A stretch of 64,000 nucleotides of DNA from G963666535 sp963666535 (GTDB lineage Bacteria > Bacillota > Clostridia > Oscillospirales > Oscillospiraceae): the NCBI GenBank assembly GCA_963666535.1, contig OY762913.1, forward strand, positions 1-64,000, written 5' to 3'. A model generated the notes under the pieces. It saw nothing but the letters and a program-made list of their open reading frames with translations. It searched no databases and was not told the origin of the DNA. Below, one piece after another: positions 34,491 through 43,433 of the stretch. Each line of letters opens with the position of its first letter. Positions within the stretch are counted from its first letter, which is position 1. The position numbers and the translations under genes are program-made.

Positions 34491-35256
34491 CATTCTGAGT
34501 CAAGGAAGGCAGTCTGAAATTGGATTGGACTGTACCGGACAGACGGGTAATGGCTTTTGACAACCACGAAGCATACCGCCGAAGGTGCGGTTGGGCAAAC
34601 TTAAAACAGATGTAAAAACGCTGCTTTCCATTTTCATCCTGTCGTCAAATCACAAGGAAAAGAGGCTGGGAACACCGCATACAGCGGTGCTCCCAGCCTC
34701 TTCCTGTCAGGATAAACCGCTCTTTTTTCATGAACTGTTCCCATTTTGGTTATGGTATCATAAGCATATTATTGACCACGCCTATCCCTACACGCAAGGT
34801 CCCAAACGGGATGACCCCCACCGCCCGTCTTCTCAGAAATACAGTTAATTGACTGATGATATTTCAAACTTTAAGTACCTTCCCGCAAACGAAAACCGTG
34901 GAGAATCAAAGTCACTTGTCTCTCTATTTCATACTATTACAGGAGGCTCTCACTTGTGAAACATTTTAAGAGGATAAAAGCTCTGCTCTATATTTGCGAT
35001 CTTATCTAACTTCTCTGGGGAGAGATTCTGTTCCGCTGCTCAAGACAGCCGAGTGTTGGAACCGGCAGGGGGTGGACATATTCAGAAGATTTTCGTTTGC
35101 ACGGTCCTCTGTTGAAAGGGCAAGCGTAGTCCCTCTGTCCTCCTGCCTTTTGAAGCATGGCAAGGAAATATCACTTTCTTACCACCCTTAGGTATGCTAT
35201 ACTTTTGAAAAAGACTTTTTGTACGGAACAAGAAAAACCGAAAGGAGCACTCAAAC
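34491..35256. other. Intergenic region with an imperfect long hairpin
   Basis: 766 bases. Arms 34660-34678 and 34684-34702 pair over about 19 bases with one mismatch; read on the minus strand the stem is followed by TTTTCC. No supported gene; short frames lack ribosome sites and recognisable motifs. The last 30 bases hold aaaggag for the RsmH paralogue. Confidence 0.5.
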
Positions 35257-36306
35257 ATGGGTAACGAGGAGCAGGAGCACAAGCGCCGAGTACGCTATGG
35301 GGGTACGCACCCAAAGAAATTTGAAGAGAAATACAAGGAGCTGGCGCCTGAAAAATATGCGGATACAGTAGCGAAAATCCTGCAGAAGGGCAACACCCCC
35401 GCGGGGATGCATATTCCCATCTGTGTGAATGAAATACTGGCGTTCTTACGGGTTAAGCCGGGCCAAACCGGTCTGGACGCGACCTTGGGCTACGGCGGTC
35501 ACACGTCTGAACTGCTTAAGTGCCTGGATGGCAAGGGTCATCTGTACGCCCTGGATATAGACCCCATTGAGATCATTAAAACTAGGGAGCGTCTGGAGCG
35601 AATGGGCTACGGGCCGGAGATCCTGACCATCAAGCAACTGAACTTCGCCGATATCGACCAACTCACTGCCGAGATGGGTCCCTTGGACTTTGTATTGGCG
35701 GATCTGGGCGTCTCTTCCATGCAAATCGATAATCCAGACCGGGGGTTCTCTTTTAAAAAGGACGGCCCCCTTGATTTGCGCCTCAACCCTGTAACGGGCA
35801 TCTCCGCCGCCCAGCGGCTCCAGCACATCACCCGTGAGGAACTGGAAGGCATGCTGGTTGAAAATGCTGACGAATCCTATGCAGCGGAAATTGCCAAGGC
35901 CATCGTCAACCACATCAAGCGGGGCGGCGAAGTCTCCACGACGACGGGACTCCGGGGGCTCATCGAGGAGGCGCTCGCTTTTCTCCCAGCGGGCGAGCGG
36001 AAGGAGACCGTTAAAAAGTCCTGTCAGCGGACCTTTCAGGCGCTGCGCATCGATGTGAACAGCGAATTCGAGGTGCTGGGCGCCTTTCTGGAAAAGCTCC
36101 CCCATGTGCTCGCCAGCGGTGCGCGAGTCGCCATACTGACCTTCCACTCCGGAGAGGATCGGCTGGTGAAACAGTCCTTTAAGCAGCTCCTGCACGATGG
36201 CGTTTATAGCGAAATCGCCACCGATGTCATCCGCCCCACGGCGGAGGAGTGTACCCGCAACAGCCGCGCCCGGTCTACCAAAATGCGCTGGGCCATCAAG
36301 GCTTGA
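35257..36306 (+). CDS. RsmH-type rRNA methyltransferase with N-terminal extension
   Basis: 349 residues. SAM-dependent N4-methyltransferase family that modifies 16S rRNA C1402. Visible: HIPICVNEILAFL, the SAM loop LDATLGYGGHTSELL, ALDIDP, DFVLADLGVSSMQIDNPDRGFSF and the terminal TFHSGEDRLVKQSF. Normal RsmH starts at about residue 51 of this protein; the first 50 residues (YGGTHPKKFEEKYKELAPEK) are extra. It lies outside any cell-division cluster. Start ATG has aaaggag 9 bases upstream. Likely a second RsmH-like paralogue and not the housekeeping copy; the target could differ. Confidence 0.88.
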   Translation: MGNEEQEHKRRVRYGGTHPKKFEEKYKELAPEKYADTVAKILQKGNTPAGMHIPICVNEILAFLRVKPGQTGLDATLGYGGHTSELLKCLDGKGHLYALDIDPIEIIKTRERLERMGYGPEILTIKQLNFADIDQLTAEMGPLDFVLADLGVSSMQIDNPDRGFSFKKDGPLDLRLNPVTGISAAQRLQHITREELEGMLVENADESYAAEIAKAIVNHIKRGGEVSTTTGLRGLIEEALAFLPAGERKETVKKSCQRTFQALRIDVNSEFEVLGAFLEKLPHVLASGARVAILTFHSGEDRLVKQSFKQLLHDGVYSEIATDVIRPTAEECTRNSRARSTKMRWAIKA

Positions 36307-36423
36307 ACGGCTTGCTCCCCAGCAAGCTAGCATACTCGCCAAACTGTCCTTTGTTTTCATCATGCAGAAGCCCGTCGATAATTCCGGTCGCTTCCCCATG
36401 GTGCTTTTGCCAACGTCCCATGA

Positions 36424-36606
36424 TACCGCCCCGCTTATGCGGTGGCTGCTAACCAGAGTGGGGATGACATTAAGTCAGTGCAGGGAAACCTGGGGCACGC
36501 CACAGCAGCCTTTACGCTGGACGTCTATGGTCATGTGACCGCCCACATGAAGCAGGAAAGTGCCAACCGCATGGAGCACTTCATTCAAAGCGTTTCAGGG
36601 GCTTAA
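36424..36606 (+). pseudogene. C-terminal remnant of a tyrosine recombinase (phage/ICE integrase)
   Basis: 60 codons after a stop read YAVAANQSGDDIKSVQGNLG, HATAAFTLDVYGHVTAHMKQ and ESANRMEHFIQSVSGA, then TAA. The LGH and the DVYGH tyrosine are the last two catalytic positions of Tn916-like integrases. The N-terminal domain and the R..HxxR part are gone. The fragment ends just before repeat copy 1, the usual position of int next to its attachment site. Confidence 0.8.
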
Positions 36607-36642
36607 AGAAAATAAGGGAAAACACCTACTTGAGGCATAAAG

Positions 36643-36675
36643 AAAGTCCTGTAACCCTTACGGTTACAGGACTTT
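36643..36675 (+). terminator. Hairpin after the integrase remnant
   Basis: 14-bp perfect stem (36643-36656 with 36662-36675) with a 5-base loop, A-rich on the left and TTT on the right side. The right arm is the first part of repeat copy 1 and is also present, without its partner arm, at copy 2. Confidence 0.7.
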
Positions 36676-36920
36676 ATGTTGGTGGACGATACAGAACTCG
36701 AATTGCTACGAACTATATATTGTCTTGTGTTGTTGTATATTAAGAAGTGTTATTTCTCAATGGATCCCCAGGTTTTTGCTTGTTGCCTTCTAACGGGCAA
36801 AGTTATGTTATATTATCCTGTCAAGGGAAAAAATAAGGGAAAATTTATTGCCACGTAGAGAGAATGATGACTTCTCTAAAATATCTAAAAATTTTATATC
36901 AGCGTCTCTTTCCGTTTGTT
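36664..36920 (+). repeat. ~250-bp direct repeat, copy 1, with tRNA 3'-end-like sequence
   Basis: Matches 49095-49339 in the same orientation, with scattered substitutions and one indel of about a dozen bases. It opens with ggtggacgatacagaactcg, whose complement resembles the T-loop and acceptor end of a tRNA finishing in CCACC. No complete tRNA can be folded. Located right after the integrase remnant, so it is probably a degraded attachment-site flank of an integrative element. Confidence 0.75.
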
Positions 36921-36941
36921 ATGGCCGTCTAGCAATGCAAA

Positions 36942-36977
36942 AAAGCTGGGTAGACACCTTGGTGTCTACCCAGCTTT
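36942..36977 (-). terminator. Terminator of the giant S-layer-type gene
   Basis: 17-bp perfect stem (36942-36958 with 36961-36977); on the minus strand it is followed by a run of T. It lies about 40 bases past the stop of the 2079-codon gene. Confidence 0.85.
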
Positions 36978-37015
36978 CAGCTAAACTGGGAACAAAGGAT
37001 GCTGGACTGCACGCC

Positions 37016-40000
37016 TTAGGAAAGCAGATTCAGCATCAGCTGCGCCATTTGCGCGCGTGTTGCACTGCCCGTGGGATTCAGTGCTCCATTGCTGCCGCCG
37101 ACAATGCCGCAGTTCACAAGCGCTTGCATCGCGTTTTTCGCGTAATCCGACACATAGGCAGCGTCCGCAAACTCAGAAATGGAAGTGGTTTTTGTTTGCT
37201 CCGGCAGTTCGCCCATCACCTGGAGCGCGTTGTAGAGAAGGGTAAACATGCCCTGCCGTGTGATGGTCGCATTGGGTTTGAAGAGGTTGTCGCCCACGCC
37301 GGTGGTAATTCCAAGGCGCTTGGCCGTTGCCAGATAATTGGTATAATAGGTGTTGCCGGCGTCCGCAAAGTTTTCGGTCGATGTTTTGTCCGGCTCAATC
37401 TGGAACCCGCGCATGAGCATAACAAGGAACTGGCCGCGGGTAATCGCCGCATTCGGACTGAAGGTCGACGCGGAGGTGCCGGCTGTGATTCCTCTTGCGG
37501 AAACAAACGTAACCGCATCGGCATACCACGCCGCCGTGCTCACGTCGGAGAAGGCGATCTTGTTGTAGCCGACGGCGTACGTTGAAAAGTGGCTGACCGT
37601 GAAATCCACCATGCCGGTTTTCACATTGTACGCGCCCCGCACCGTTTGCATACTGCCGCTGTCGTCAATGTAATAGACGACGACCGCGTTCTTATCCTCG
37701 CCAGCTTTCAAAGAATACGGAACACTGAGGGACGCTGTTCCGCCCTGAAAATCGGACACCTGCGTTGTCCCCGCGTACACGCTAAAGTCATACACCGGAC
37801 GGTCACCGATGATGGCCCTTGCACTTTCGGACAGTGTATCGGCTGCAACGGAATGAATCTGCACAGCAATGTTGCCGGAATTAGCCGCATCACTGATTGT
37901 TCCAATTGCCTTCGCGTCGAACGTAACTTCACCTAGACCTGTGCTGATTTTAAGATCAGCACTTGTTTTGTCCGCTATGCCGTCAAATGAGGCCTTTGGA
38001 ATAGTGACCTCCATGTCCTTTGCGGCAGAAGGGGTATCCACTTTAAGTTCGATCACCGCACTTTGATTGCTCTTCTCAGCGGTTTTTGCGCCGTCAATCA
38101 GCTTGGTCACAGCGGACTCTGCCACCGCGGCCGAAGCCTTCCCCGCCGAATTGCTGGTGGCGTTCACGGTGGTGGAAACGGTTGTTGTCGAGCCGCTGTT
38201 CGTGGTTGCGGGGTTGGACGGGGTGCTGGCGGTTGCTGCTCCCCCATTGTTGCCGGAGGGAGGCGCCGTGTAAGCGGTAAAGTTTATGGTAAGCTTGGTT
38301 TCATTTGCGCCGGTGGCCGAGGTTGCAAGCCAAATGGTCTTTGTTGGGGTTACATCCGACTTGATCCACAGCACAAGCTCCTTCGCCGTACCGCCAACCT
38401 GGGACGCTTCTGTTGCGTCTGTCCCGGTCAGCTGGGCATAGGTCCCGCCTGCGGCTGCCTTGTAGTACAGGCCAGTTAGGTCGGCCGCCGCCGCATCGTT
38501 GACCTGTAGGTTTCCGATGAGCAGGCCGATCCAATTGCCAGTACCCTGCGCCACATTGCTGCTGGCGTAGGCGGTCAGCGCGGATTTCCCGGTGACTGCC
38601 ACGGTAAATTCATTGGCAAGCCCCACGCGGGTTATGGCTGCAACTGTAATGTCGCCCTGATTTTGTAGGTGTGCGATCAGCGCGGCATCTGTGGCGGCGG
38701 TATCCCTCACCGTCAGCGCAACCTTGTCAGAAACCGTCAGGGTTACCGCGGCGCTTGCCGCAGATGCATTGTAGTTAGTATCGGCCGCTTTTGTAACGGT
38801 AAAGGTGGTGGTCCCCGCCCCCACGATGGTAACCGCACCAGTAGAGGCGTTCACCGTGGCGATGCCCGCATCACCGCCCGCATAGCTGTATGCACCGGTT
38901 CCGTTGCCGCCGGAGGCAGTCAGCGTAGGCGCCGCCAGAGTTTTCACCGCCGTGGCGGAGGACAGGGAAAGGGTGGGCTGCGTCTGATTCGCTTTGGTAA
39001 TCGTCAGCGTTCCCGGTGTAACTGTTACCGCATAGTTTGCGCTGACCGCCGTCCCGGTGATGGCAACCGGTGTTCCGGCGGGGGACGCCGTGGTTGCCGC
39101 ACAGGCCAGGGTGACGCCCAAGGCGCTCACCGTGTCCCCTACCACCAAATCGCCCGGTGTGTGGGTGAAGGTCAGCGTGGGGTTTGCCGTGCCATAGGGT
39201 TTGGTTTTATTCTCCGCCGTAACCGTAATGGCTTTTTTGTTCACCGTCAGCGTATAGCTCACGGCGGTAGCGCGATAAACTCCCTCAACCTTCGGTGCAG
39301 TGGCCGTGATGACGGCGGTACCCGCTCCGACAATGGTTGCCTCGCCGGTATTTGCGTCAACTGTCGCGACTGACGTGTTGCCGCTGGTGTAGGTAAAGGC
39401 GCCACAGCCCGGACTGCTGTTAGTGGCGGCATTGGTAAATGCGCTGTCGCCGTAGGTTTTATTCATTGCGTCAGGAGTGGCAAAAGAAACCACCTGCGGG
39501 TCTCCCTCCACTACGGTGAGCACCACTACCTTGCCGGTGGTGACCTTTGTGGTATAGTTGGTTTCCGGGGGCGCAGGCACAAATTTTACATAAAGGTTGT
39601 GCTGGCCGACACCCAGCGCGTTCACGCTGCTGTTGTCAGCTTGTTGTGCGGTGCAGGCCGCGTCATGCCATAGCGTGACTGTGCCGGTCACTGTCTCGAC
39701 GCTCACGCCGTTCACGCCCGCGGCAGTCTGCGGCAGGCTGATTTGCGCAATGCCGCCGCCTTGGCTAAAGTCCTGCGCCTGCTGTTCCGCAGTCAAGTTG
39801 TAGGTATAGTCGGCCGCAGTAATCTTGGCATTGCTGAGTCCCACCGTTGTTGCGCCGCCGCCTAGGGTGTAATTTGCGGCGTTGGCTCCAGTGAGATTAC
39901 CGATGGTCAGCGTAACGGTGTGGGTCGTGCCCACATCCTTGCTGTCAAAGCCAGTTACGCCTGTGATATTCACGGTGGCGATCTCCGTCCCCACAAGATC

Positions 40001-43000
40001 CTTCAGCGTCACATTGCCGGTGACATTTGTCAGCGCGCAGCTGGTCGTCCCGTCGTAGACCTTGGAAACGGTTACACCCGAAGCGCTCAAATTGCTCTCT
40101 CCGATCACCTTGACCGTGATATCGCCTTTTAGATCGGAAGGAAGTTTAATTGTATAGTTGTAAAGATTGCTTGGCTGTCCGCCCTGCGTATAGGTGTAGG
40201 ACGGGCTGTTGGTGTCGATTGTAACGCCGGTTCCGACGCCGGAGGTAGCATAACGCGGATTTTGCGCTACGATACCGGTCAGTGTTTCACCCGCGCAGAG
40301 ACCGCTGTCCACTGTCAGCGCAATGGATTCAACTTTTACCCCGCCGGAATAGACGTCGGTCGTGCCGTCATACTGCTTGGTAAAGGTGGCCGGAGTGCTT
40401 AGGGTAGCAGTGATTTCCTTTGCGTTAATCCGAAGCTCGTCGCTGGTGCTGGTCATGTCCTGGTAGGCTGTGCCCGTCTTGCCTGTGGCAGTGATTTTAT
40501 AGTCGCCGGCGTTTTTCATTTCAGTGACTGTTACCCCAGTGTCGGAGCCAAATCCGCCAGCGGCGTATTTGATCTCTACCGTATAGTCCGTACCCTCGGT
40601 CAGCGTATCCCCGTTGGTGTTTTTTACGGTAAACGTGGGCATTTGATTGGCACCGCTATAGGTTTTGGTAAGGCTTCCCCAGTCGCTAGTCAGCTGGATA
40701 CCGTTGGTTTCCTCGCCGTCATACTGAAGCTGAGAACTGCCCACTACGCTACCGATCATATTGGAGTTGGAGGCATAAGTTACACTGCCGCTAAATTTGT
40801 AAACGGTGTTGTCCTTCTTTACCTTCAGTGTGATGTCATAAAGGACTCCCATGGTGGAAGCCGGCAGCCAGATATAGCCGCTGTAAATCATATCCTTGGT
40901 TCCATAGCTATACGTTTGTCCCGAACTTTTCTCTTTCAGCACCATGGATGTGATTGTGCAGCCTGATAAATTAAGGCTTTCACTCGGCCAATTTGTGACA
41001 TAGTATTGGTTGAGATCCAGCGTTGCCATGTAGACCTTGGTGCTTCCGTCAGAAGTCGGCCAAGGCGAGGGCAGCGGGTTCGGTTTCGTCGTGTTGGGTG
41101 CGTCCGCATATTTGTTAGAAGGTACGCTGAGTATACCGCCGGTGACCTTTACCCAACCTCCGGCTTCTGTAGCGCCCATTCCCTGTCCGAGAACGGTCGA
41201 ACCGCTACCATAAAGCGGCACGTTATGTGGAGACACCGAGGCAGTGACACGACCGCCGGAAATGGTGATTTCTCCCGCGCCACCTGCGGAGCCGCCGCCG
41301 ATCAGGGCAGGTGCGGTTGTTGCCGTTGTGGCTTCAGATGGACTGACGTTGACACTAGTTACCTCAACACAGCCGCCAGAGATATGAATAGCGCCGCCGC
41401 TTGCTCCGTTGCCGCCGCCGATACCCGCGCCGCCTACGCCTGTGCCGCTTGTGGCTGTTGCTCCGGTTGTCGGATTATACACAGTAACACCCGCAATGGC
41501 ATAGACGGTGCCGCCGGATATATTGATTGTTCCGCCGCTGCCGCCAAGCTGTGTTCCACCGCCGCCGCCGATGCCGGCTGCGGAATAATAATGTGCATTT
41601 GCGCCAGAACCGCTTAGCTTGTTGGTGCTTCCTGTAGGAGTGTCTCCTCCTCCGCTGTATTCACCGACCTGTCCGCCGGAAATGGCAATATTTCCGCCGT
41701 CGCCGCCGGTGCCTGTGCCATCGCTGTTTTTGCCGTCGCCGCCGCCGATGTGATAAGTCTTCACCGTTCCGTTAATCATGGTGATAGTACCGCCGTCGCC
41801 GCCGTTATTCCCCGTACCGCCGCCGATGGAGGTTGCGTTCACAGTGCCGGTTGTGTTGATGGTGATATCGCCGCCGGCGCCGCCCGTGCCGCTGCCGTTG
41901 GAAGAGTCGCTGCCGCCAATATGTCCGATCGCTTCATAATACGCGTCGCCGCCAACAGAAGCATTCTCCAGAATCTGAATGGTGCCGCCCGCGTAGCCGG
42001 AGTATGTATCATAATCGTAGCCTGTGGAGCCGATTGCACATGCGTTGTTTATAACCGCACTGCCCTTAATGATAATGCTGCCGTTTGAGTTGTCGCTGCC
42101 GCCGATGGCGCCCGCATTAGTGTACCCCGTTTCATTTACGGAAGCAGTACCCGAAATCTCGATGGTGCGGTGATCTGTGCTGCGCATATATCCGCCGATG
42201 CTAATTTTATTATTGTCAAATCCCTTGGCAATGACCGTTCCGCCTGTGAGTTTGATATTCAGCGGATTGGTGCTGGCGCCTTCGTAGTCATCGTCGAAGT
42301 TGCCGCCGATGCCCGCAACCGAGCCGTAGGCCGTTACCGTTCCTCCGGAAATCTCAATGTTGCGGACACCCGGTGCGCCAACCGCATCACCGCCGATGCC
42401 CACACTGCTGAGGTAGGTACTGGAGGCATTAGTAGGATCAACCCCATCGCTATAGGGAATACCATAGGCGTTAACAATACCGCCAGTGATGATTATGTTA
42501 TATTCGTTTGGCACACCGGATTTGGTGTAATTATTATAGGTGATGTCATAGCAGCCGATCCCGGCCATATCGCCGTAGGCAGTGACGGTGCCGCCGTTTA
42601 TGGTAATTTGGCTCGTACCGCTTGTGCTGTCCGATTGTATTATTCCGCCGACACCTACGCCGCCGTTATAATTTCCTGTGCCGTACGCATAGGCATTGAC
42701 TATACCGTTGTTAATGGTAATATTGCCGCAGGGACCGTCGCCGCTGCCGATAGCGGCGTAATATCTGCCCGATTTTGCGGTCAGCGTTCCGGTTCCGCCA
42801 ATTGTAAGCGCCGTACCCAGCGGCACGTGAATAGCGTCCGCCCGTGCATAATAAATATCAGGACTGCCGCTGTTAAGATAATGCGTATCCAGTGTATTTT
42901 CGCTTCCATCAGCCAGCGTCAGATTCAGCGTTGCCGTTTCTGTAAGCTTAATGGGGGCGTCATTATTCTCCCCTGTGTTGTCAATACTCAGCCCGTTCAG

Positions 43001-43255
43001 CGTCAGATTGGCCTCGGTTGTACCCGCAACCAATATCTGCGCGTCCGTTGCCATGCCGAACAGAGTAAGCGCTGTGTCGGTTAGTATGGTAAGCGTTTTG
43101 GATGTTTCGTTCCAACTGTAATCGGTGGCGGCCGTTCCCCCATCGACGGTTATTCCATCATAGGTGTCCGCCGCCAGCGCGGTAGCTGGCAGCAGGGTGA
43201 ACACCATGCAAACCGCCAACGCCCACGCGAGGCCTTTGTTTAAAACTCTTTTCAT
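37016..43255 (-). CDS. Giant secreted surface protein with beta-helix-like, YDG/MBG and SLH domains
   Basis: 2079 residues. Signal peptide MKRVLNKGLAWALAVCMVFT with cleavage after ALA near residue 28. Residues ~30-700 are Gly/Ser/Thr-rich with many ISGGTV- and GNITINNG-like strands, typical of a right-handed beta-helix carbohydrate-binding region. The middle third has YDG repeats (KQYDGTTDVYSGG, SKVYDGTTSCALT) and MBG-type repeats (KPYGTANPTLTFTHTPGDL). Three S-layer homology domains end the protein from ~1901 (AFSDVSTAAWYADAV, ENFADAGNTYYTNYLATAKR, SEFADAAYVSDYAKNAM). It is anchored non-covalently to the cell-wall polymer by the SLH part. Its ligand is unknown. The gene lies between the two long direct repeats, downstream of the YesM/YesN pair but separated from it by a terminator. 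Confidence 0.9.
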   Translation of the reverse strand: MKRVLNKGLAWALAVCMVFTLLPATALAADTYDGITVDGGTAATDYSWNETSKTLTILTDTALTLFGMATDAQILVAGTTEANLTLNGLSIDNTGENNDAPIKLTETATLNLTLADGSENTLDTHYLNSGSPDIYYARADAIHVPLGTALTIGGTGTLTAKSGRYYAAIGSGDGPCGNITINNGIVNAYAYGTGNYNGGVGVGGIIQSDSTSGTSQITINGGTVTAYGDMAGIGCYDITYNNYTKSGVPNEYNIIITGGIVNAYGIPYSDGVDPTNASSTYLSSVGIGGDAVGAPGVRNIEISGGTVTAYGSVAGIGGNFDDDYEGASTNPLNIKLTGGTVIAKGFDNNKISIGGYMRSTDHRTIEISGTASVNETGYTNAGAIGGSDNSNGSIIIKGSAVINNACAIGSTGYDYDTYSGYAGGTIQILENASVGGDAYYEAIGHIGGSDSSNGSGTGGAGGDITINTTGTVNATSIGGGTGNNGGDGGTITMINGTVKTYHIGGGDGKNSDGTGTGGDGGNIAISGGQVGEYSGGGDTPTGSTNKLSGSGANAHYYSAAGIGGGGGTQLGGSGGTINISGGTVYAIAGVTVYNPTTGATATSGTGVGGAGIGGGNGASGGAIHISGGCVEVTSVNVSPSEATTATTAPALIGGGSAGGAGEITISGGRVTASVSPHNVPLYGSGSTVLGQGMGATEAGGWVKVTGGILSVPSNKYADAPNTTKPNPLPSPWPTSDGSTKVYMATLDLNQYYVTNWPSESLNLSGCTITSMVLKEKSSGQTYSYGTKDMIYSGYIWLPASTMGVLYDITLKVKKDNTVYKFSGSVTYASNSNMIGSVVGSSQLQYDGEETNGIQLTSDWGSLTKTYSGANQMPTFTVKNTNGDTLTEGTDYTVEIKYAAGGFGSDTGVTVTEMKNAGDYKITATGKTGTAYQDMTSTSDELRINAKEITATLSTPATFTKQYDGTTDVYSGGVKVESIALTVDSGLCAGETLTGIVAQNPRYATSGVGTGVTIDTNSPSYTYTQGGQPSNLYNYTIKLPSDLKGDITVKVIGESNLSASGVTVSKVYDGTTSCALTNVTGNVTLKDLVGTEIATVNITGVTGFDSKDVGTTHTVTLTIGNLTGANAANYTLGGGATTVGLSNAKITAADYTYNLTAEQQAQDFSQGGGIAQISLPQTAAGVNGVSVETVTGTVTLWHDAACTAQQADNSSVNALGVGQHNLYVKFVPAPPETNYTTKVTTGKVVVLTVVEGDPQVVSFATPDAMNKTYGDSAFTNAATNSSPGCGAFTYTSGNTSVATVDANTGEATIVGAGTAVITATAPKVEGVYRATAVSYTLTVNKKAITVTAENKTKPYGTANPTLTFTHTPGDLVVGDTVSALGVTLACAATTASPAGTPVAITGTAVSANYAVTVTPGTLTITKANQTQPTLSLSSATAVKTLAAPTLTASGGNGTGAYSYAGGDAGIATVNASTGAVTIVGAGTTTFTVTKAADTNYNASAASAAVTLTVSDKVALTVRDTAATDAALIAHLQNQGDITVAAITRVGLANEFTVAVTGKSALTAYASSNVAQGTGNWIGLLIGNLQVNDAAAADLTGLYYKAAAGGTYAQLTGTDATEASQVGGTAKELVLWIKSDVTPTKTIWLATSATGANETKLTINFTAYTAPPSGNNGGAATASTPSNPATTNSGSTTTVSTTVNATSNSAGKASAAVAESAVTKLIDGAKTAEKSNQSAVIELKVDTPSAAKDMEVTIPKASFDGIADKTSADLKISTGLGEVTFDAKAIGTISDAANSGNIAVQIHSVAADTLSESARAIIGDRPVYDFSVYAGTTQVSDFQGGTASLSVPYSLKAGEDKNAVVVYYIDDSGSMQTVRGAYNVKTGMVDFTVSHFSTYAVGYNKIAFSDVSTAAWYADAVTFVSARGITAGTSASTFSPNAAITRGQFLVMLMRGFQIEPDKTSTENFADAGNTYYTNYLATAKRLGITTGVGDNLFKPNATITRQGMFTLLYNALQVMGELPEQTKTTSISEFADAAYVSDYAKNAMQALVNCGIVGGSNGALNPTGSATRAQMAQLMLNLLS

Positions 43256-43371
43256 ATAATACCTTACCTTTCAATTAAGCATGAAATGATACAAAATCGC
43301 TAAGAATAGATTACGCTAAAACCCATGCCGACAGGTATAGAGCATCTTCACAACTGCATGTAATATATTAT

Positions 43372-43412
43372 AAAAACACCCGCAGCTTACACGCTTGTGT
43401 AAGCTGCGGGTG
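43372..43412 (-). terminator. Terminator of the YesM/YesN operon
   Basis: 16-bp perfect stem (43377-43392 with 43397-43412), 4-base loop; on the minus strand followed by TTTTTATAAT. Lies 22 bases past the kinase stop, so the giant surface gene needs its own promoter. Confidence 0.9.
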
Positions 43413-43433
43413 AAATGAGGTAAATTCAAGTGG

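Noticed and set aside
33876..34493. Long minus-strand frame rich in Arg-Val-Arg-Gly repeats
   Set aside because: It is the reverse reading of the CPPPYPP repeats, has no ribosome site and no non-repeat domain.
36664..36720. Complete tRNA gene at the direct repeats
   Set aside because: Only the T-loop/acceptor 3' end is present; no D-arm, anticodon arm or 5' acceptor strand can be found.
36676..36858. Short protein-like frame VDDTELELLRTIY in both direct repeats
   Set aside because: Similar frames read over tRNA 3' ends and are a frequent artefact; there is no ribosome site and the two copies differ at the ends.
37589..43084. Many plus-strand open frames opposite the giant SLH gene
   Set aside because: They lack ribosome sites and known motifs; the GC-rich low-complexity coding strand explains their length.
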